From HyVt-477 sp965224605 (GTDB lineage Bacteria > Pseudomonadota > Gammaproteobacteria > Thiotrichales > Thiotrichaceae): 64,000 nt of DNA. Position 1 is the stretch's first letter. Every line of letters starts with the position of its first letter. The stretch is taken from assembly GCA_965224605.1 (NCBI GenBank), contig CBDCZP010000012.1, forward strand, positions 124,001 through 188,000. Reading direction: 5' to 3'. Positions 49,377 to 59,024 of this stretch are shown here, piece by piece. A program made the translations under genes and the position numbers. The notes below the pieces were generated by a model. The model saw only the letters and a list, made by a program, of their open reading frames with translations, was not told the origin of the DNA and made no database searches.

Positions 49377-51212
49377 ATGTGTAAAGTTAAAGCAGCATTA
49401 AGCATGTTTGGTCTGGCGTTGGTAATCGCGAGTACCCGTGTTTATGCTGTACAAAGTTCCGATCCGCGGATGGGCATTAATGTAGAAGGGATTCATAAAC
49501 TCAATTCCTCTTTACCTTTTACTGATCTTTTCAAAGTTTCAACAGGCTGGTTCACCTCTTGTCAATTCGATTGGCAACACAAAAGTGCGATTGACCCAGG
49601 CTGTACTCAAAAGAACTCCTTTAATACTCAAGAACAAGCCAGTTTAAATCTGGATAAGAATGGCTGGGTACGTTCTTTACCCGCCAGAAATGAATCTGAG
49701 ATTTACACCAGCGTAGTGAGTGGATTGAACCTTGATGATGATTTCCCGCTAGGTCGTTATGTACTACTTTATTCAGGCAAAGGTGATATTGAAGTACTCG
49801 GTGCGCTCAACATAGTGGATGAGAAACCGGGAAGAATCGTTTTTAATCTGATCGCAACTCAGCGTGGCATCAAGATCAAGATTAATAAAACCCATAGCAG
49901 AGATTACATTCGTGATATCCATCTGGTTTCTGTAGCTAATGAAAACCGTTTTCAAAAACAACCATTTGATCCGAATTATATAGCGCGCTTACGTCCTTTT
50001 GATTCCATTCGCTTTATGCCCTGGACCAATCCAAGGTCAACCGAACTGGTGCATTGGAATCAGCATCCTACCTCCCGATATGCACATTATACAGGTACCG
50101 CTGGCGTACCCATTGAAACCATGCTCGACCTTGCTAATAGTATTGACGCAGTGCCCTGGTTGAATATGCCACACAAAGCGAGTGATGAATTCATGCGTAG
50201 CTATGCACGACTCGCCAAAAAACGCGTTCGGGGTAATAAGAAAATCTATGTAGAATTTTCCAACGAGATGTGGAACGTGATTTTCCCCGCCACCTCTTAT
50301 GCGATAAGAGAAGCTCTGAAACTGTGGCCAAATGCCTATACCGACAAGACCAATGCTGACAAGAATAGCTACGAGCGTAGAGTGAAGTTGGCAAACAATT
50401 GGTATGGCAAACGCTCGGTAGAAATGTGTAATATCTGGAAACAGGTATTTGGTAAGAAAAAACATCGGATAGTGTGTGTTATTGCCTCACAATCTAATGT
50501 CGATTGGGTCGGTAAAGAAGCGCTGGATTGCCCGTTATGGTCAGGTGGTCCTTGTGGTTCGAAAGTTGATGCGTATGCAGTAGGGCCTTATTTCGGCGAC
50601 TATATCGCCAAGATTGCTCATCGTAGCACAGTGAATAACTGGGCAAGTAGAGCGGATGGAATGAACTTGTTATTCAAGGAAATAGAGCAGGGTGGTGTAT
50701 TGCCCAAAGGTCCAAAAGGTGGAGCCATCCAGCATTTTGTCAATAGCAACATGAAAGTCAGCATGAAACTGGCTGATGATTATGCTTTACCGTTACTTGC
50801 CTATGAAGCTGGACAGCATTTGATACGCTATGATCGTCCCCATAAAATCACTGATCCCAAGTTGCTCGACTTTTTTATGCGTGCCAATCAAGATCAACGT
50901 ATGCAACATGCTTATAAACGTTATCTAAAAGCATGGGAAGAAAATGGTGGCAAAACACTGATGCATTTTTACGGCATTGGAAAGCCATCGCCCAATGATT
51001 TTTTTGGTATGCTGCCTTCCTCCAAAGCACAAAGCTCAGCCAAATATAGTGGCATGCTTGCTCATTTGCGCACGCGTTATCCGGATAGATATCAACATTC
51101 ACGTGCGCTCACATATCAAGAATTACAAGAACGTAGAGACGCAGTACAAAAAGTGTTAACAAAAGCACAGCTGAAACGGCATCCATCAGGTAGACCAATG
51201 AGTCAGAAATGA
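49377..51212 (+). CDS. Secreted glycoside-hydrolase-like (TIM-barrel) protein
   Basis: About 611 residues from ATG 49377; GTG 49365 is an alternative. A signal peptide ends near VYA. An N-terminal beta domain (about 30-180) precedes a barrel-like region with VPWLNMPHKASDEFM and IYVEFSNEMWN, a typical acid/base Glu loop of clan-A glycoside hydrolases, and PLLAYEAGQHL, a possible nucleophile strand. It looks related to cellulose-binding or endoglucanase-like secreted proteins of marine bacteria. Substrate unknown. Confidence 0.65.
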   Translation: MCKVKAALSMFGLALVIASTRVYAVQSSDPRMGINVEGIHKLNSSLPFTDLFKVSTGWFTSCQFDWQHKSAIDPGCTQKNSFNTQEQASLNLDKNGWVRSLPARNESEIYTSVVSGLNLDDDFPLGRYVLLYSGKGDIEVLGALNIVDEKPGRIVFNLIATQRGIKIKINKTHSRDYIRDIHLVSVANENRFQKQPFDPNYIARLRPFDSIRFMPWTNPRSTELVHWNQHPTSRYAHYTGTAGVPIETMLDLANSIDAVPWLNMPHKASDEFMRSYARLAKKRVRGNKKIYVEFSNEMWNVIFPATSYAIREALKLWPNAYTDKTNADKNSYERRVKLANNWYGKRSVEMCNIWKQVFGKKKHRIVCVIASQSNVDWVGKEALDCPLWSGGPCGSKVDAYAVGPYFGDYIAKIAHRSTVNNWASRADGMNLLFKEIEQGGVLPKGPKGGAIQHFVNSNMKVSMKLADDYALPLLAYEAGQHLIRYDRPHKITDPKLLDFFMRANQDQRMQHAYKRYLKAWEENGGKTLMHFYGIGKPSPNDFFGMLPSSKAQSSAKYSGMLAHLRTRYPDRYQHSRALTYQELQERRDAVQKVLTKAQLKRHPSGRPMSQK

Positions 51213-51287
51213 AAAACTCGGTATCAGTTTGACAGACTCTCAAGTAGCTTCTAGGTACCATCAATAGTCAACATCAGGAAAGATTAA

Positions 51288-51707
51288 ATGATCGAATACT
51301 TATTCTTCAATAAAGAAATCAGTTTGAAATTTCTTGAAATTCTCAAGCAGAAAGAGGTTGAGTGGGAAGAGGAGTTAGAAGCCGTTCAGGATGCGATTAG
51401 TATCAAAGTGTCCGAAGATATTGGTGATGATCTTTGGGATGAGTTGGATGATATTTTTGATACTCTGACGGTAGAAGATCAAATGATGCTGGAGTCCCTT
51501 GTTGATGACGATGGTCTGGTGAGTACAGCGGGTATATATTTACAATTAGCGGGTGGTAAACAAACTGTTGCGAAAATAAACCCTGACACTATGAATAAAA
51601 TGTTAGAGGTGATCACCATGGAAGAGTTTAATGAATTTATTGAGGTCATTGTCAGTAGTGTTGAGGAACCTGATGATTCACCTATTTGTAAGCCACCAGT
51701 TTCTTAG
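51288..51707 (+). CDS. Acidic protein of unknown function
   Basis: 139 residues, very rich in Glu and Asp (EWEEELEAVQDAISIKV, DELDDIFDTL). No signal peptide or membrane helix. AGGAAAGATTAA precedes the ATG. Mostly helical; ends PPVS. No family is recognised. It stands 75 bp after the GH-like gene. Confidence 0.6.
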   Translation: MIEYLFFNKEISLKFLEILKQKEVEWEEELEAVQDAISIKVSEDIGDDLWDELDDIFDTLTVEDQMMLESLVDDDGLVSTAGIYLQLAGGKQTVAKINPDTMNKMLEVITMEEFNEFIEVIVSSVEEPDDSPICKPPVS

Positions 51708-51903
51708 GGAGGGGGAGCCTGAACAATCATGTCTTCCAATACAAAAGGACTTGATCAGAGTTTCCATAGATAAATAATCTCTTACCGGTTCAAAGGTTTT
51801 CTATCAAATAATGGAAGCAGAGTGAATTGACAAAAGTCATAAAACAGTATATCTTGATGTACTAATATAGTAGAGCTTATTCATCCCAGCCATTATTTTA
51901 TCT

Positions 51904-52596
51904 ATGCAAAAAACATTATCTTTGCTACTAACGTCCTTGTGCTTTCTTGCCGCGTGTAGCTATACACCAACGCCTGTAGATACTGATAGAGGCATGACCT
52001 GTATCGCGCCTAATATCTTTGTTGATCCTGCAATGTCTGCAAGGCAGCAGCAACAGTTTTTACAAACAGTTCAGCAATCTAAGGATGAAATCTCCATTTT
52101 TTTCGGTGGAATGAAGTCCTCGCCTAAGATTTATGCTTGTTCGACCAAGACATGTTTCAGCAAATTCGGAGGTGTGTCTGCAAAAGCGAAATCCTTTGAT
52201 GACAATAGAGTTCTTCTTTCGATGCGAGGCCTAGACAAAATTACGCTGACTCATGAGCTGTCACATGTGGAATTACACAAACGTTTAGGCAGTTCGCAGG
52301 TCTGGAACAAAGTACCCATGTGGTTTGATGAAGGACTAGCTGTGATGGCCTGTAAAGACCCCCGTTACTCAACTGCCGTTCCTATTCCCGTGATGTCATT
52401 GAATAAGCTAGTGAGTCAGCATCAATGGATTGACGCGGTACGTAGCGATAAACCCGCTTATCATGTGGCAAAAAAGGCGGTGGAGGCATGGTATCAGAAG
52501 TTTGGAAGGCAAGGTTTGCAAGCAATGGTAACTCGTATGCAACAAGGTGAAGATTTTTCCTTGGTTGGTTTTGAGCATCAGGTTACTCAACTATAG
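51904..52596 (+). CDS. Putative lipoprotein zinc metallopeptidase
   Basis: 230 residues. A lipobox FLAAC puts the lipidated Cys near residue 18. HELSHVELH (H117-E-x-x-H121) with E143 in WFDEGLA forms a gluzincin zinc site. Peptidase MA-like proteins have this layout. It probably sits on the inner or outer membrane. No partner is evident. Confidence 0.7.
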   Translation: MQKTLSLLLTSLCFLAACSYTPTPVDTDRGMTCIAPNIFVDPAMSARQQQQFLQTVQQSKDEISIFFGGMKSSPKIYACSTKTCFSKFGGVSAKAKSFDDNRVLLSMRGLDKITLTHELSHVELHKRLGSSQVWNKVPMWFDEGLAVMACKDPRYSTAVPIPVMSLNKLVSQHQWIDAVRSDKPAYHVAKKAVEAWYQKFGRQGLQAMVTRMQQGEDFSLVGFEHQVTQL

Positions 52597-52781
52597 TTAT
52601 CTGTTGTAGCATACGCAGAACACTCATTTTTACGTGTATGACGAATGCTTTAAAGGGCTTATTCATAGCTTTGATCATGCCATTTGTAGAAAAAGATGAA
52701 TAACAACACTCTGTCAGGTTCTCATAAATAACTCATCAATTTGGTATGACTTCTCCTATACTCATTTAAAGGAGGGTATTT

Positions 52782-53342
52782 TTGCCAAAACACTCACACT
52801 CTATTCAACCATTAGCTGAACCACGACAAACACTGGGTTTTTTAGGGTTGTGGCAACGCTTAAGTAGTTTCCCAGTTGTACCTGTAGGGCCAGCTATTGG
52901 GCGTAACATTTTTAATTTCATGATAGGTATCAAGGTTCCCTATACAGGAACAGTAAGGCCACAGGTAACACATTTAGAATCTGGTTTTGTCAGAGTTGAA
53001 ATGAAGGATAGGCGAGGCGTACGCAATCATCTGAATTCTGTTCATGCTATTGCACTGGCAAACCTCGGTGAATTTGCAAGCGGCATGGCGATGTTGACGG
53101 CTCTACCCGATACTGTAAAAGCTATTGTCACTCATCTGGAAATCGAATATAAGAAAAAGGCACGTGGAAGGCTGACTGCGGAGGGCAGGGCGAATCCTCC
53201 TGATTCGATTACAGAAGATGTTGAATCTATTGTACATGCAGTTATTCGAGATGCAGACAATGATGTTGTGGCAGAAATTGCAGTAACCTGGAGGCTTAGG
53301 CCTAAAGAAACAAAAGCTGATTTGTCTGAGGTTAATAAATGA
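52782..53342 (+). CDS. DUF4442/hotdog-fold protein (thioesterase-like)
   Basis: 186 residues from TTG 52782 with AAAGGAGG 5-10 bases upstream. RNHLNSVHAIALANLGEFASG is the helix-strand of DUF4442-type hotdog folds. Such proteins are acyl-CoA thioesterase-like. It overlaps the next gene by 4 bp (ATGA) and is followed by an NMO-type oxidoreductase and a FadD ligase, so a lipid role is likely. Confidence 0.75.
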   Translation: MPKHSHSIQPLAEPRQTLGFLGLWQRLSSFPVVPVGPAIGRNIFNFMIGIKVPYTGTVRPQVTHLESGFVRVEMKDRRGVRNHLNSVHAIALANLGEFASGMAMLTALPDTVKAIVTHLEIEYKKKARGRLTAEGRANPPDSITEDVESIVHAVIRDADNDVVAEIAVTWRLRPKETKADLSEVNK

Positions 53343-54358
53343 CCAGTTTTAGTGAGCATTCACAGGCACGGTTACCATTGATTTGCGGGCCAATGTATCC
53401 ATGCTCAAATATTGAATTGGTAGCCGCGGTTTCAGGCGCAGGAGGCATGGGAATAGTGCAGCCGGTTTCCATGACCTTTGTTCATAAGCAGGATTTTCGA
53501 GCAGGACTGCAAGCCATTAAAGCAATGACATCAGCACCTATTGGTATGAATGCGCTGATTGAAAAATCATCCAAACGCTACCATGAAAAAATGGTTGAAT
53601 GGGTTGATATCGCATTAGAAGAGGGCGTACGTTTTTTTATTACCTCTTTAGGCAATCCAGCTTGGGTAGTAAAAAAAGCAGATGAGGTCGGTGGTATCGT
53701 TTACCACGATGTAACTGAACGAAAATGGGCCTTAAAAGGTATAGATGGTGGCGCTCAAGGTCTTATAGCCGTAAATAATCGAGCGGGAGGTCATGCAGGT
53801 GGTCATTCTAAAGAACAACTTTTTGAAGACCTTGTGGATTTGAATGTGCCCCTTGTTTGTGCTGGAGGTGTCGGCACAGAAAGTGAATTTATCGAAGCCT
53901 TGTCACTGGGGTATTCCGCTTGCCAGTTAGGAACACGTTTTATCGCCACAACGGAATGTGCATCGGCAGAGATTTATAAAAAGGCAATCGTAAAAGCTGG
54001 CGAAAGTGATATTGTATTAAGTGAGAAAATCACAGGTGTACCGGTCTCAATCATCCAAACTCCCTATATCAAACGTATAGGAATAAAAGCAGGACCGTTC
54101 GCTCGATGGATGCTGCAAGGCAGTAAAACGAAACACTGGATGCGCATGTTTTATACGATACGTTCGGCTTTTCAACTGCGAAGTGCATCTCTTGGCAATG
54201 AGCTATCTGATAAAGCGGATCAAACCAACAAAGAAAAGAATTCACAGGAGTTCTGGCAAGCAGGAAAAAGTGTAGAAAATATCAAAGCAATAGAACCCGT
54301 TGCAAATATTGTGCAACGTTTTGAAGATACGCTAAAAAACCTGAAAATAAAGATTTAA
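53339..54358 (+). CDS. NAD(P)H-dependent flavin oxidoreductase (2-nitropropane dioxygenase/NMO type)
   Basis: 339 residues with the TIM-barrel FMN motif PLICGPMYPCSNIELVAAVS, GGMGIVQP, GLIAVNNRAGGHAGGHS and CAGGVGTESEFIEALSLGYS. The family includes nitronate monooxygenases and enoyl-ACP reductase-like FabK. Next to a hotdog thioesterase and FadD it may act on fatty acids. Second gene of a three-gene operon; 21 bp to fadD. Confidence 0.85.
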   Translation: MTSFSEHSQARLPLICGPMYPCSNIELVAAVSGAGGMGIVQPVSMTFVHKQDFRAGLQAIKAMTSAPIGMNALIEKSSKRYHEKMVEWVDIALEEGVRFFITSLGNPAWVVKKADEVGGIVYHDVTERKWALKGIDGGAQGLIAVNNRAGGHAGGHSKEQLFEDLVDLNVPLVCAGGVGTESEFIEALSLGYSACQLGTRFIATTECASAEIYKKAIVKAGESDIVLSEKITGVPVSIIQTPYIKRIGIKAGPFARWMLQGSKTKHWMRMFYTIRSAFQLRSASLGNELSDKADQTNKEKNSQEFWQAGKSVENIKAIEPVANIVQRFEDTLKNLKIKI

Positions 54359-54379
54359 AAATAGTCTTAGGAGGCAATC

Positions 54380-56056
54380 ATGGAAAAAATCTGGCTTGAT
54401 TCATATGAAAAGGGAGTTCCAAAAGAAATTGATGTCAATGAATTCACATCATTAAATGATGTGTTTCGGCAAGGGGTTGAAACGTATGCTTCTCAAGTTG
54501 CCTATGTCAATCTAGGGAAGACGTTGACCTTCGAAGAACTGGATCAAATGAGCAGGAATTTTGCGGCTTATTTAACGACAGAAGTTGGTTTAAAGAAAGG
54601 TGACAGGCTGGCTATTATGATGCCCAATCTGTTGCAGTATCCTATCGCATTGTTTGGTGCTATTCGTGCGGGGCTGATTATCGTCAATACGAATCCTTTG
54701 TATACAGAACGTGAGTTACAGCATCAACTCTCGGACTCCGGTGCAACCGCAATAATAATTCTGGAAAATTTTGCGCACACTTTGGCTGGGGTAATTGATG
54801 ATACGCCGATAAAAAGTGTCATTACTACACGTATTGGTGATTGTTTCTCCTTTCCGAAGTCAATGGTGATAAATCTTGTTGTTAAGTATGTCAAAAAAAT
54901 GGTACCTGCATTTAGCTTGCCGGATGCGGTTGCCTTTAAAACAGCACTGGATAAAGGTGCACAACTAGATTTTCAGGATGCAGATGTAAACCTGGATGAT
55001 ATTGCCTTTTTGCAATATACCGGTGGCACAACAGGCGTAGCAAAAGGCGCCATGCTCACGCATCGCAATATGGTCGCTAATCTTCTACAGGCTTCATCCT
55101 GGACGGCAGGTGAGTTTGATGATGGTAAAGAAATCTTCGTAACGGCTCTTCCGCTCTATCATATCTTTTCACTCACCGCGAATGCCATGTTTGCTATGAA
55201 GATTGGTGCAAAAACATTGCTAATCACCAATCCTCGTGATCTCCCCACCTTTATAAAAGAATTAGCTACAGAAAAATTCTCCTTTATCTCAGGTGTGAAT
55301 ACTTTATTCAATGCGTTGCTAAATACCCCAGGATTTGATCAGCTCGACTTCTCTCACTTAAAACTGGGATTTGGCGGCGGCATGGCTGTTACACAAGCAG
55401 TTGCTAAAGAATGGAAAGAGGTTACGGGTAAAACACTGGTTGAAGCTTATGGATTAACTGAAACCTCTCCAGCTGCGGTTATTAATCCCACAAATCTTGC
55501 AGAATATAATGGCATGATAGGTTTGCCTATAGCATCAACTGAGATATCCATTCGAGATGAAGATTTGAATGAAGTCCCCATCGGTGAACGGGGCGAACTA
55601 TGGATTCGTGGCCCCCAGGTTATGAAAGGTTACTGGGAGCGGCCTAAAGAGACAGCTAACGTCTTTGATGATGAGGGTTTCTTGAGAACAGGCGATGTTG
55701 CTACTATCAATGAAAAAGGCTTTGTTAAAATCGTAGATCGCTTGAAGGATATGATTTTGGTATCCGGTTTTAATGTCTATCCTAATGAAGTCGAAGATGT
55801 CATTTCGACAAATCCGAAAATTCTCGAAGTAGGTTGTATTGGTATTCCACATGAAATATCCGGTGAAGTCGTCAAAATCTACGTAGTAAAAAAAGATCAG
55901 TCGTTGACAGAAGAAGAAGTGCGCGAATGCTGTCGTGATAGTTTGACTGGCTACAAACGCCCTAAAGTAATTGAATTTATTGATGAGTTACCGAAAAGCA
56001 ATGTAGGTAAAATATTGCGTCGTGAATTGCGGGAATTGCATGAGGCTAATAGTTAA
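54380..56056 (+). CDS. fadD: Long-chain fatty acid-CoA ligase
   Basis: 558 residues, as usual for FadD. The AMP-binding signature YTGGTTGVAKGAMLTHRN is near residue 215, EAYGLTETSPAAV near 355, GELWIRGPQVMKGYW near 405, the FACS-type RTGDVATINEKGF near 435 and the catalytic Lys in KSNVGKILRR near 540. It activates fatty acids as acyl-CoA at the membrane. TAGGAGG precedes the ATG. Distant from rpfF-like, so a shared DSF role is only speculative. Confidence 0.92.
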   Translation: MEKIWLDSYEKGVPKEIDVNEFTSLNDVFRQGVETYASQVAYVNLGKTLTFEELDQMSRNFAAYLTTEVGLKKGDRLAIMMPNLLQYPIALFGAIRAGLIIVNTNPLYTERELQHQLSDSGATAIIILENFAHTLAGVIDDTPIKSVITTRIGDCFSFPKSMVINLVVKYVKKMVPAFSLPDAVAFKTALDKGAQLDFQDADVNLDDIAFLQYTGGTTGVAKGAMLTHRNMVANLLQASSWTAGEFDDGKEIFVTALPLYHIFSLTANAMFAMKIGAKTLLITNPRDLPTFIKELATEKFSFISGVNTLFNALLNTPGFDQLDFSHLKLGFGGGMAVTQAVAKEWKEVTGKTLVEAYGLTETSPAAVINPTNLAEYNGMIGLPIASTEISIRDEDLNEVPIGERGELWIRGPQVMKGYWERPKETANVFDDEGFLRTGDVATINEKGFVKIVDRLKDMILVSGFNVYPNEVEDVISTNPKILEVGCIGIPHEISGEVVKIYVVKKDQSLTEEEVRECCRDSLTGYKRPKVIEFIDELPKSNVGKILRRELRELHEANS

Positions 56057-56082
56057 TACATTATTTGTGCAAGACTTTCGTA

Positions 56083-56127
56083 CCCTTCGACAGGCTCAGG
56101 GTACTGTCGCAGCTCCCTGTCGAAGGG
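56083..56127. repeat. REP-like palindrome after fadD
   Basis: CCCTTCGACAGG and CCTGTCGAAGGG are perfect 12-bp inverted arms around a 21-base loop. This type (CCCTTCGACAGGCTCAGGG) is dispersed in many proteobacteria. It may end the fadD transcript. Confidence 0.85.
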
Positions 56128-56281
56128 TCGTGGCAAGCTGGCCTTAGGTTGCTATTGATTCTTGGCTTAGACTGATGATAATCAGCTCGGCTTATATGTC
56201 TTATGTTCTGACTTACTCTCTTCTGTACTGATAAACGGACAATGCTATACTAATGCCCAATTCAAACGGGGTGCATAGTTA

Positions 56282-58111
56282 ATGTTCAATTTGTCAGGTA
56301 TCAGTATAAAATTACTGATTAACACTGTTGTTGTTTTCGCGCTGTTTTCACAAAGCCAATGGGTTGTGGCTGATGTTATAGTAGATACTCAAGAAACGGG
56401 CTCCATAAAAGAAAACGTTGAAACAAAAGCAAGTTTAGAGCCTTCAGCAGATAAAAAGCCCTTAGCGAGTAAAAAACCCTCAGTGGATAAGAGTCTCTCG
56501 GCAGATAAAGAGCCATCAGCAAATAAAGAACTTTCAGCAAATAAAAAACCTTCAGCAAATAAGAATCCCTCAGCAGATAAAACCCGCTCAACAACAGATG
56601 ATAAACAAGATGTAAAAGATGCTGTTGTGAAAATTATTGTTGTATCTCATGTGATTGATAAAAAAGAACCCTGGAATTCGTCGATACAAAGAAGTTCGGG
56701 TTCTGGTTTTATTATTGACGGTGAGCGTATTCTTACTAATGCACATGTTGTTACTAATGCAACGTTCATTGAAGTGCAAAAACAAGCTGAAACAAAACGA
56801 TATGAGGCTGAAACCATAGCTATCTCTCATGAAGCTGATTTAGCCATTCTCTCTTTAAAGAAGGAAACTACCGCCTTTTTTAAGACACAGAAACTTGAAT
56901 TCGGGACTTTGCCGGAGCTTCAAAAAGAGGTCTCGGCTTATGGTTACCCAACAGGTGGTTCGGGGCTGAGCATTACCAAAGGCGTTGTTTCTCGTATCGA
57001 ACGTAGTGTCTATGTTCACAAAGGTAAGCGTTTTATTTCTGTACAAATTGACGCAGCGATTAACCCCGGAAACAGTGGTGGCCCGGTACTTTCCAAAGGT
57101 AAAGTGGTCGGGGTTGTTATGCAATCCAGAACTTTCTCACAAAGTATTGGTTATATGATCCCAGTACCGGTTGTTAAACACTTTTTGGTTGATATTGAAG
57201 ATGGAAAGTACGACGGCTATCCTTCTTTGGGTGTGGATATAGAGAAGATAGAAAGCCCGGTTATGCGTAACCTATACGGTATTAAAGATCATCAATCAGG
57301 TGTGTTGGTTACGTTGGTGTATCCAGGAGCCTCATCGACTACAGTATTAAAGAAAAATGACATTATTACCCAAATTGATGGTCATAGCATCACTAACAAT
57401 GCAAAAACTGAATTGCGTACAAAAGAGTTGATTAATTTTAATCATTTTGTAGATATGCATCAGCTGGGTGATGAAATTAAACTTAGTATCATCAGGGAAG
57501 GTAAGTCACAGGAAGTGACCGTTAAATTGAGCAAAACGGAGGATGCTTTTAAATTAGTAGGGGCGAAACAATTTGAACGCCCACCCAGTTATTTTGTATA
57601 TGGCGGTTTTGTCTTTATGCCGTTGACCGCGGATTACATTGCAGCAAGCAAAGGACGCTATTCAAACGGTCTTAGCGACAACATCACCGTATTAAAACAG
57701 TTTTGGCCTACTGAAGAAAGAACTCAAGCCGTTATCCTGACACATGTGTTGCCGGATGATAGTAATAAAGGCTTTCATAATATCAGTAATTTGCTGGTTG
57801 ATAGACTCAATGGTAAGAAGTTTAAAGACTTTGAATCTTTTCATGTCATGTTGATGGGTATCAAGTCAGAATTTATAGTTCTGGAAGACCAGTTTGGGTT
57901 TCAGGTGGCTATTGATCGCAAGCTGGCACTAGATAAGCAGGAAGATATATTGAAACGCTACAATATTGCTGCGGGAGAGTCTGAAGATTTAAAAGCCGAG
58001 CAAGAGGTAGAGATAAAAAATATAGAGCTAAAAGATAAAAAAGAAACAGTAGTACCTGCCGTGTTAAAAGATCTTGAGGATGAGAAGAATAAAAAAGAGA
58101 ATAATATATAA
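56282..58111 (+). CDS. HtrA/Deg-like protease with hexapeptide-repeat linker
   Basis: 609 residues, paralogue of the protein at 15417. The signal peptide ends near VVA (30). Residues 55-102 are eight SAxKxP-type repeats. The protease domain has H155 (NAHVVT), D186 (EADLAIL) and S265 (GNSGGPV), then a PDZ-like domain (GVLVTLV, NDIITQIDGH) and the shared C-terminal domain (YFVYGGFVFMPL). The end is Lys/Glu-rich. A second Deg-like enzyme probably serves other substrates or conditions. Divergent in position from the LPS cluster, which ends 100 bp later on the opposite strand. Confidence 0.84.
   Translation: MFNLSGISIKLLINTVVVFALFSQSQWVVADVIVDTQETGSIKENVETKASLEPSADKKPLASKKPSVDKSLSADKEPSANKELSANKKPSANKNPSADKTRSTTDDKQDVKDAVVKIIVVSHVIDKKEPWNSSIQRSSGSGFIIDGERILTNAHVVTNATFIEVQKQAETKRYEAETIAISHEADLAILSLKKETTAFFKTQKLEFGTLPELQKEVSAYGYPTGGSGLSITKGVVSRIERSVYVHKGKRFISVQIDAAINPGNSGGPVLSKGKVVGVVMQSRTFSQSIGYMIPVPVVKHFLVDIEDGKYDGYPSLGVDIEKIESPVMRNLYGIKDHQSGVLVTLVYPGASSTTVLKKNDIITQIDGHSITNNAKTELRTKELINFNHFVDMHQLGDEIKLSIIREGKSQEVTVKLSKTEDAFKLVGAKQFERPPSYFVYGGFVFMPLTADYIAASKGRYSNGLSDNITVLKQFWPTEERTQAVILTHVLPDDSNKGFHNISNLLVDRLNGKKFKDFESFHVMLMGIKSEFIVLEDQFGFQVAIDRKLALDKQEDILKRYNIAAGESEDLKAEQEVEIKNIELKDKKETVVPAVLKDLEDEKNKKENNI
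56444..56587 (+). repeat. 18-bp minisatellite, eight units
   Basis: In-frame repeat encoding hexapeptides such as SADKKP, SANKEL and SANKNP. Units diverge a little, so it is an old repeat. Copy-number change would alter linker length only. Confidence 0.9.
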
Positions 58112-58210
58112 CAAGCTTGGCACTAGGTGCTATGTACCTATGGGAAGCCAGACTAAGTTCTAAGATATTGCTTCCTGTTAGCATGATTAGAAGCTGGGAG
58201 TTCTGATAAA

Positions 58211-58936
58211 TCAGATTTTAAAATTCTCTCCCAGATAAACTTCACGTACTTTTTTATCGGCCAAGATAACTTCAGGTACTCCAGCGATAAGGATTTTGCC
58301 ATCACTCAGGATGTAAGCCCGGTCACAGATGTCTAGAGTTTCACGAACATTATGATCAGTGATGAGAACTCCAATTCCGCGTTCTTTTAGATGTGTAACA
58401 ATTTTCTGAATCTCGATGACTGAGATAGGGTCGACACCCGCAAAGGGTTCGTCTAAAAGGATAAATTTAGGTTCGGTAGCCAGCGCTCTGGCGATTTCAA
58501 CACGCCGGCGTTCACCACCGGACAAACTGATTCCCAGGCTATCCCGAATATGTGTAATCTGAAATTCTTCAAGTAGGCTTTCCAGTTTTTGCAAGCGTTG
58601 CTGTTTACTTAGCTCTTTACGGAGTTCAAGAATTGAGAAGATATTTTGCGTAACAGTCAGTTTCCGAAAAATACTCGCTTCTTGTGCTAAATAGCCTAAA
58701 CCTTTTCTGGCTCTGAGGTGGATAGGCAAGGGTGTCAGGTCTTCATCATCTATATGTACTTGACCTTTATCGATGGGCACTAATCCAACTACCATATAGA
58801 AACACGTTGTTTTACCTGCACCATTGGGACCCAGCAATCCAACCACTTCTGAGCTTTTCACGTCGAGTGAAATTCCTCTCAGAATTGTTTTTTTACCATA
58901 ACTTTTATGTAGATCAGTCGCCGATAATATGGCCAT
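58211..58936 (-). CDS. lptB: LPS export ABC transporter ATPase LptB
   Basis: 241 residues from ATG 58936 (MAILSATDL). Walker A GPNGAGKTT, signature LSGGERRRVEIARA and Walker B FILLDEPFAGVD are intact; HNVRETLDI follows. LptB powers LPS extraction with LptFG. Last gene of the lptCA-B run. The N-terminal extension read upstream is not likely real. Confidence 0.95.
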   Translation of the reverse strand: MAILSATDLHKSYGKKTILRGISLDVKSSEVVGLLGPNGAGKTTCFYMVVGLVPIDKGQVHIDDEDLTPLPIHLRARKGLGYLAQEASIFRKLTVTQNIFSILELRKELSKQQRLQKLESLLEEFQITHIRDSLGISLSGGERRRVEIARALATEPKFILLDEPFAGVDPISVIEIQKIVTHLKERGIGVLITDHNVRETLDICDRAYILSDGKILIAGVPEVILADKKVREVYLGENFKI

Positions 58937-59024
58937 GCCGTATTGCCCTCGTAAACACAATGTTTTTAATTTTAATCAGAGGCTTAAGTTGACTCTGCTA
59001 AGCCGAAGACATAAGGAAACAAGC

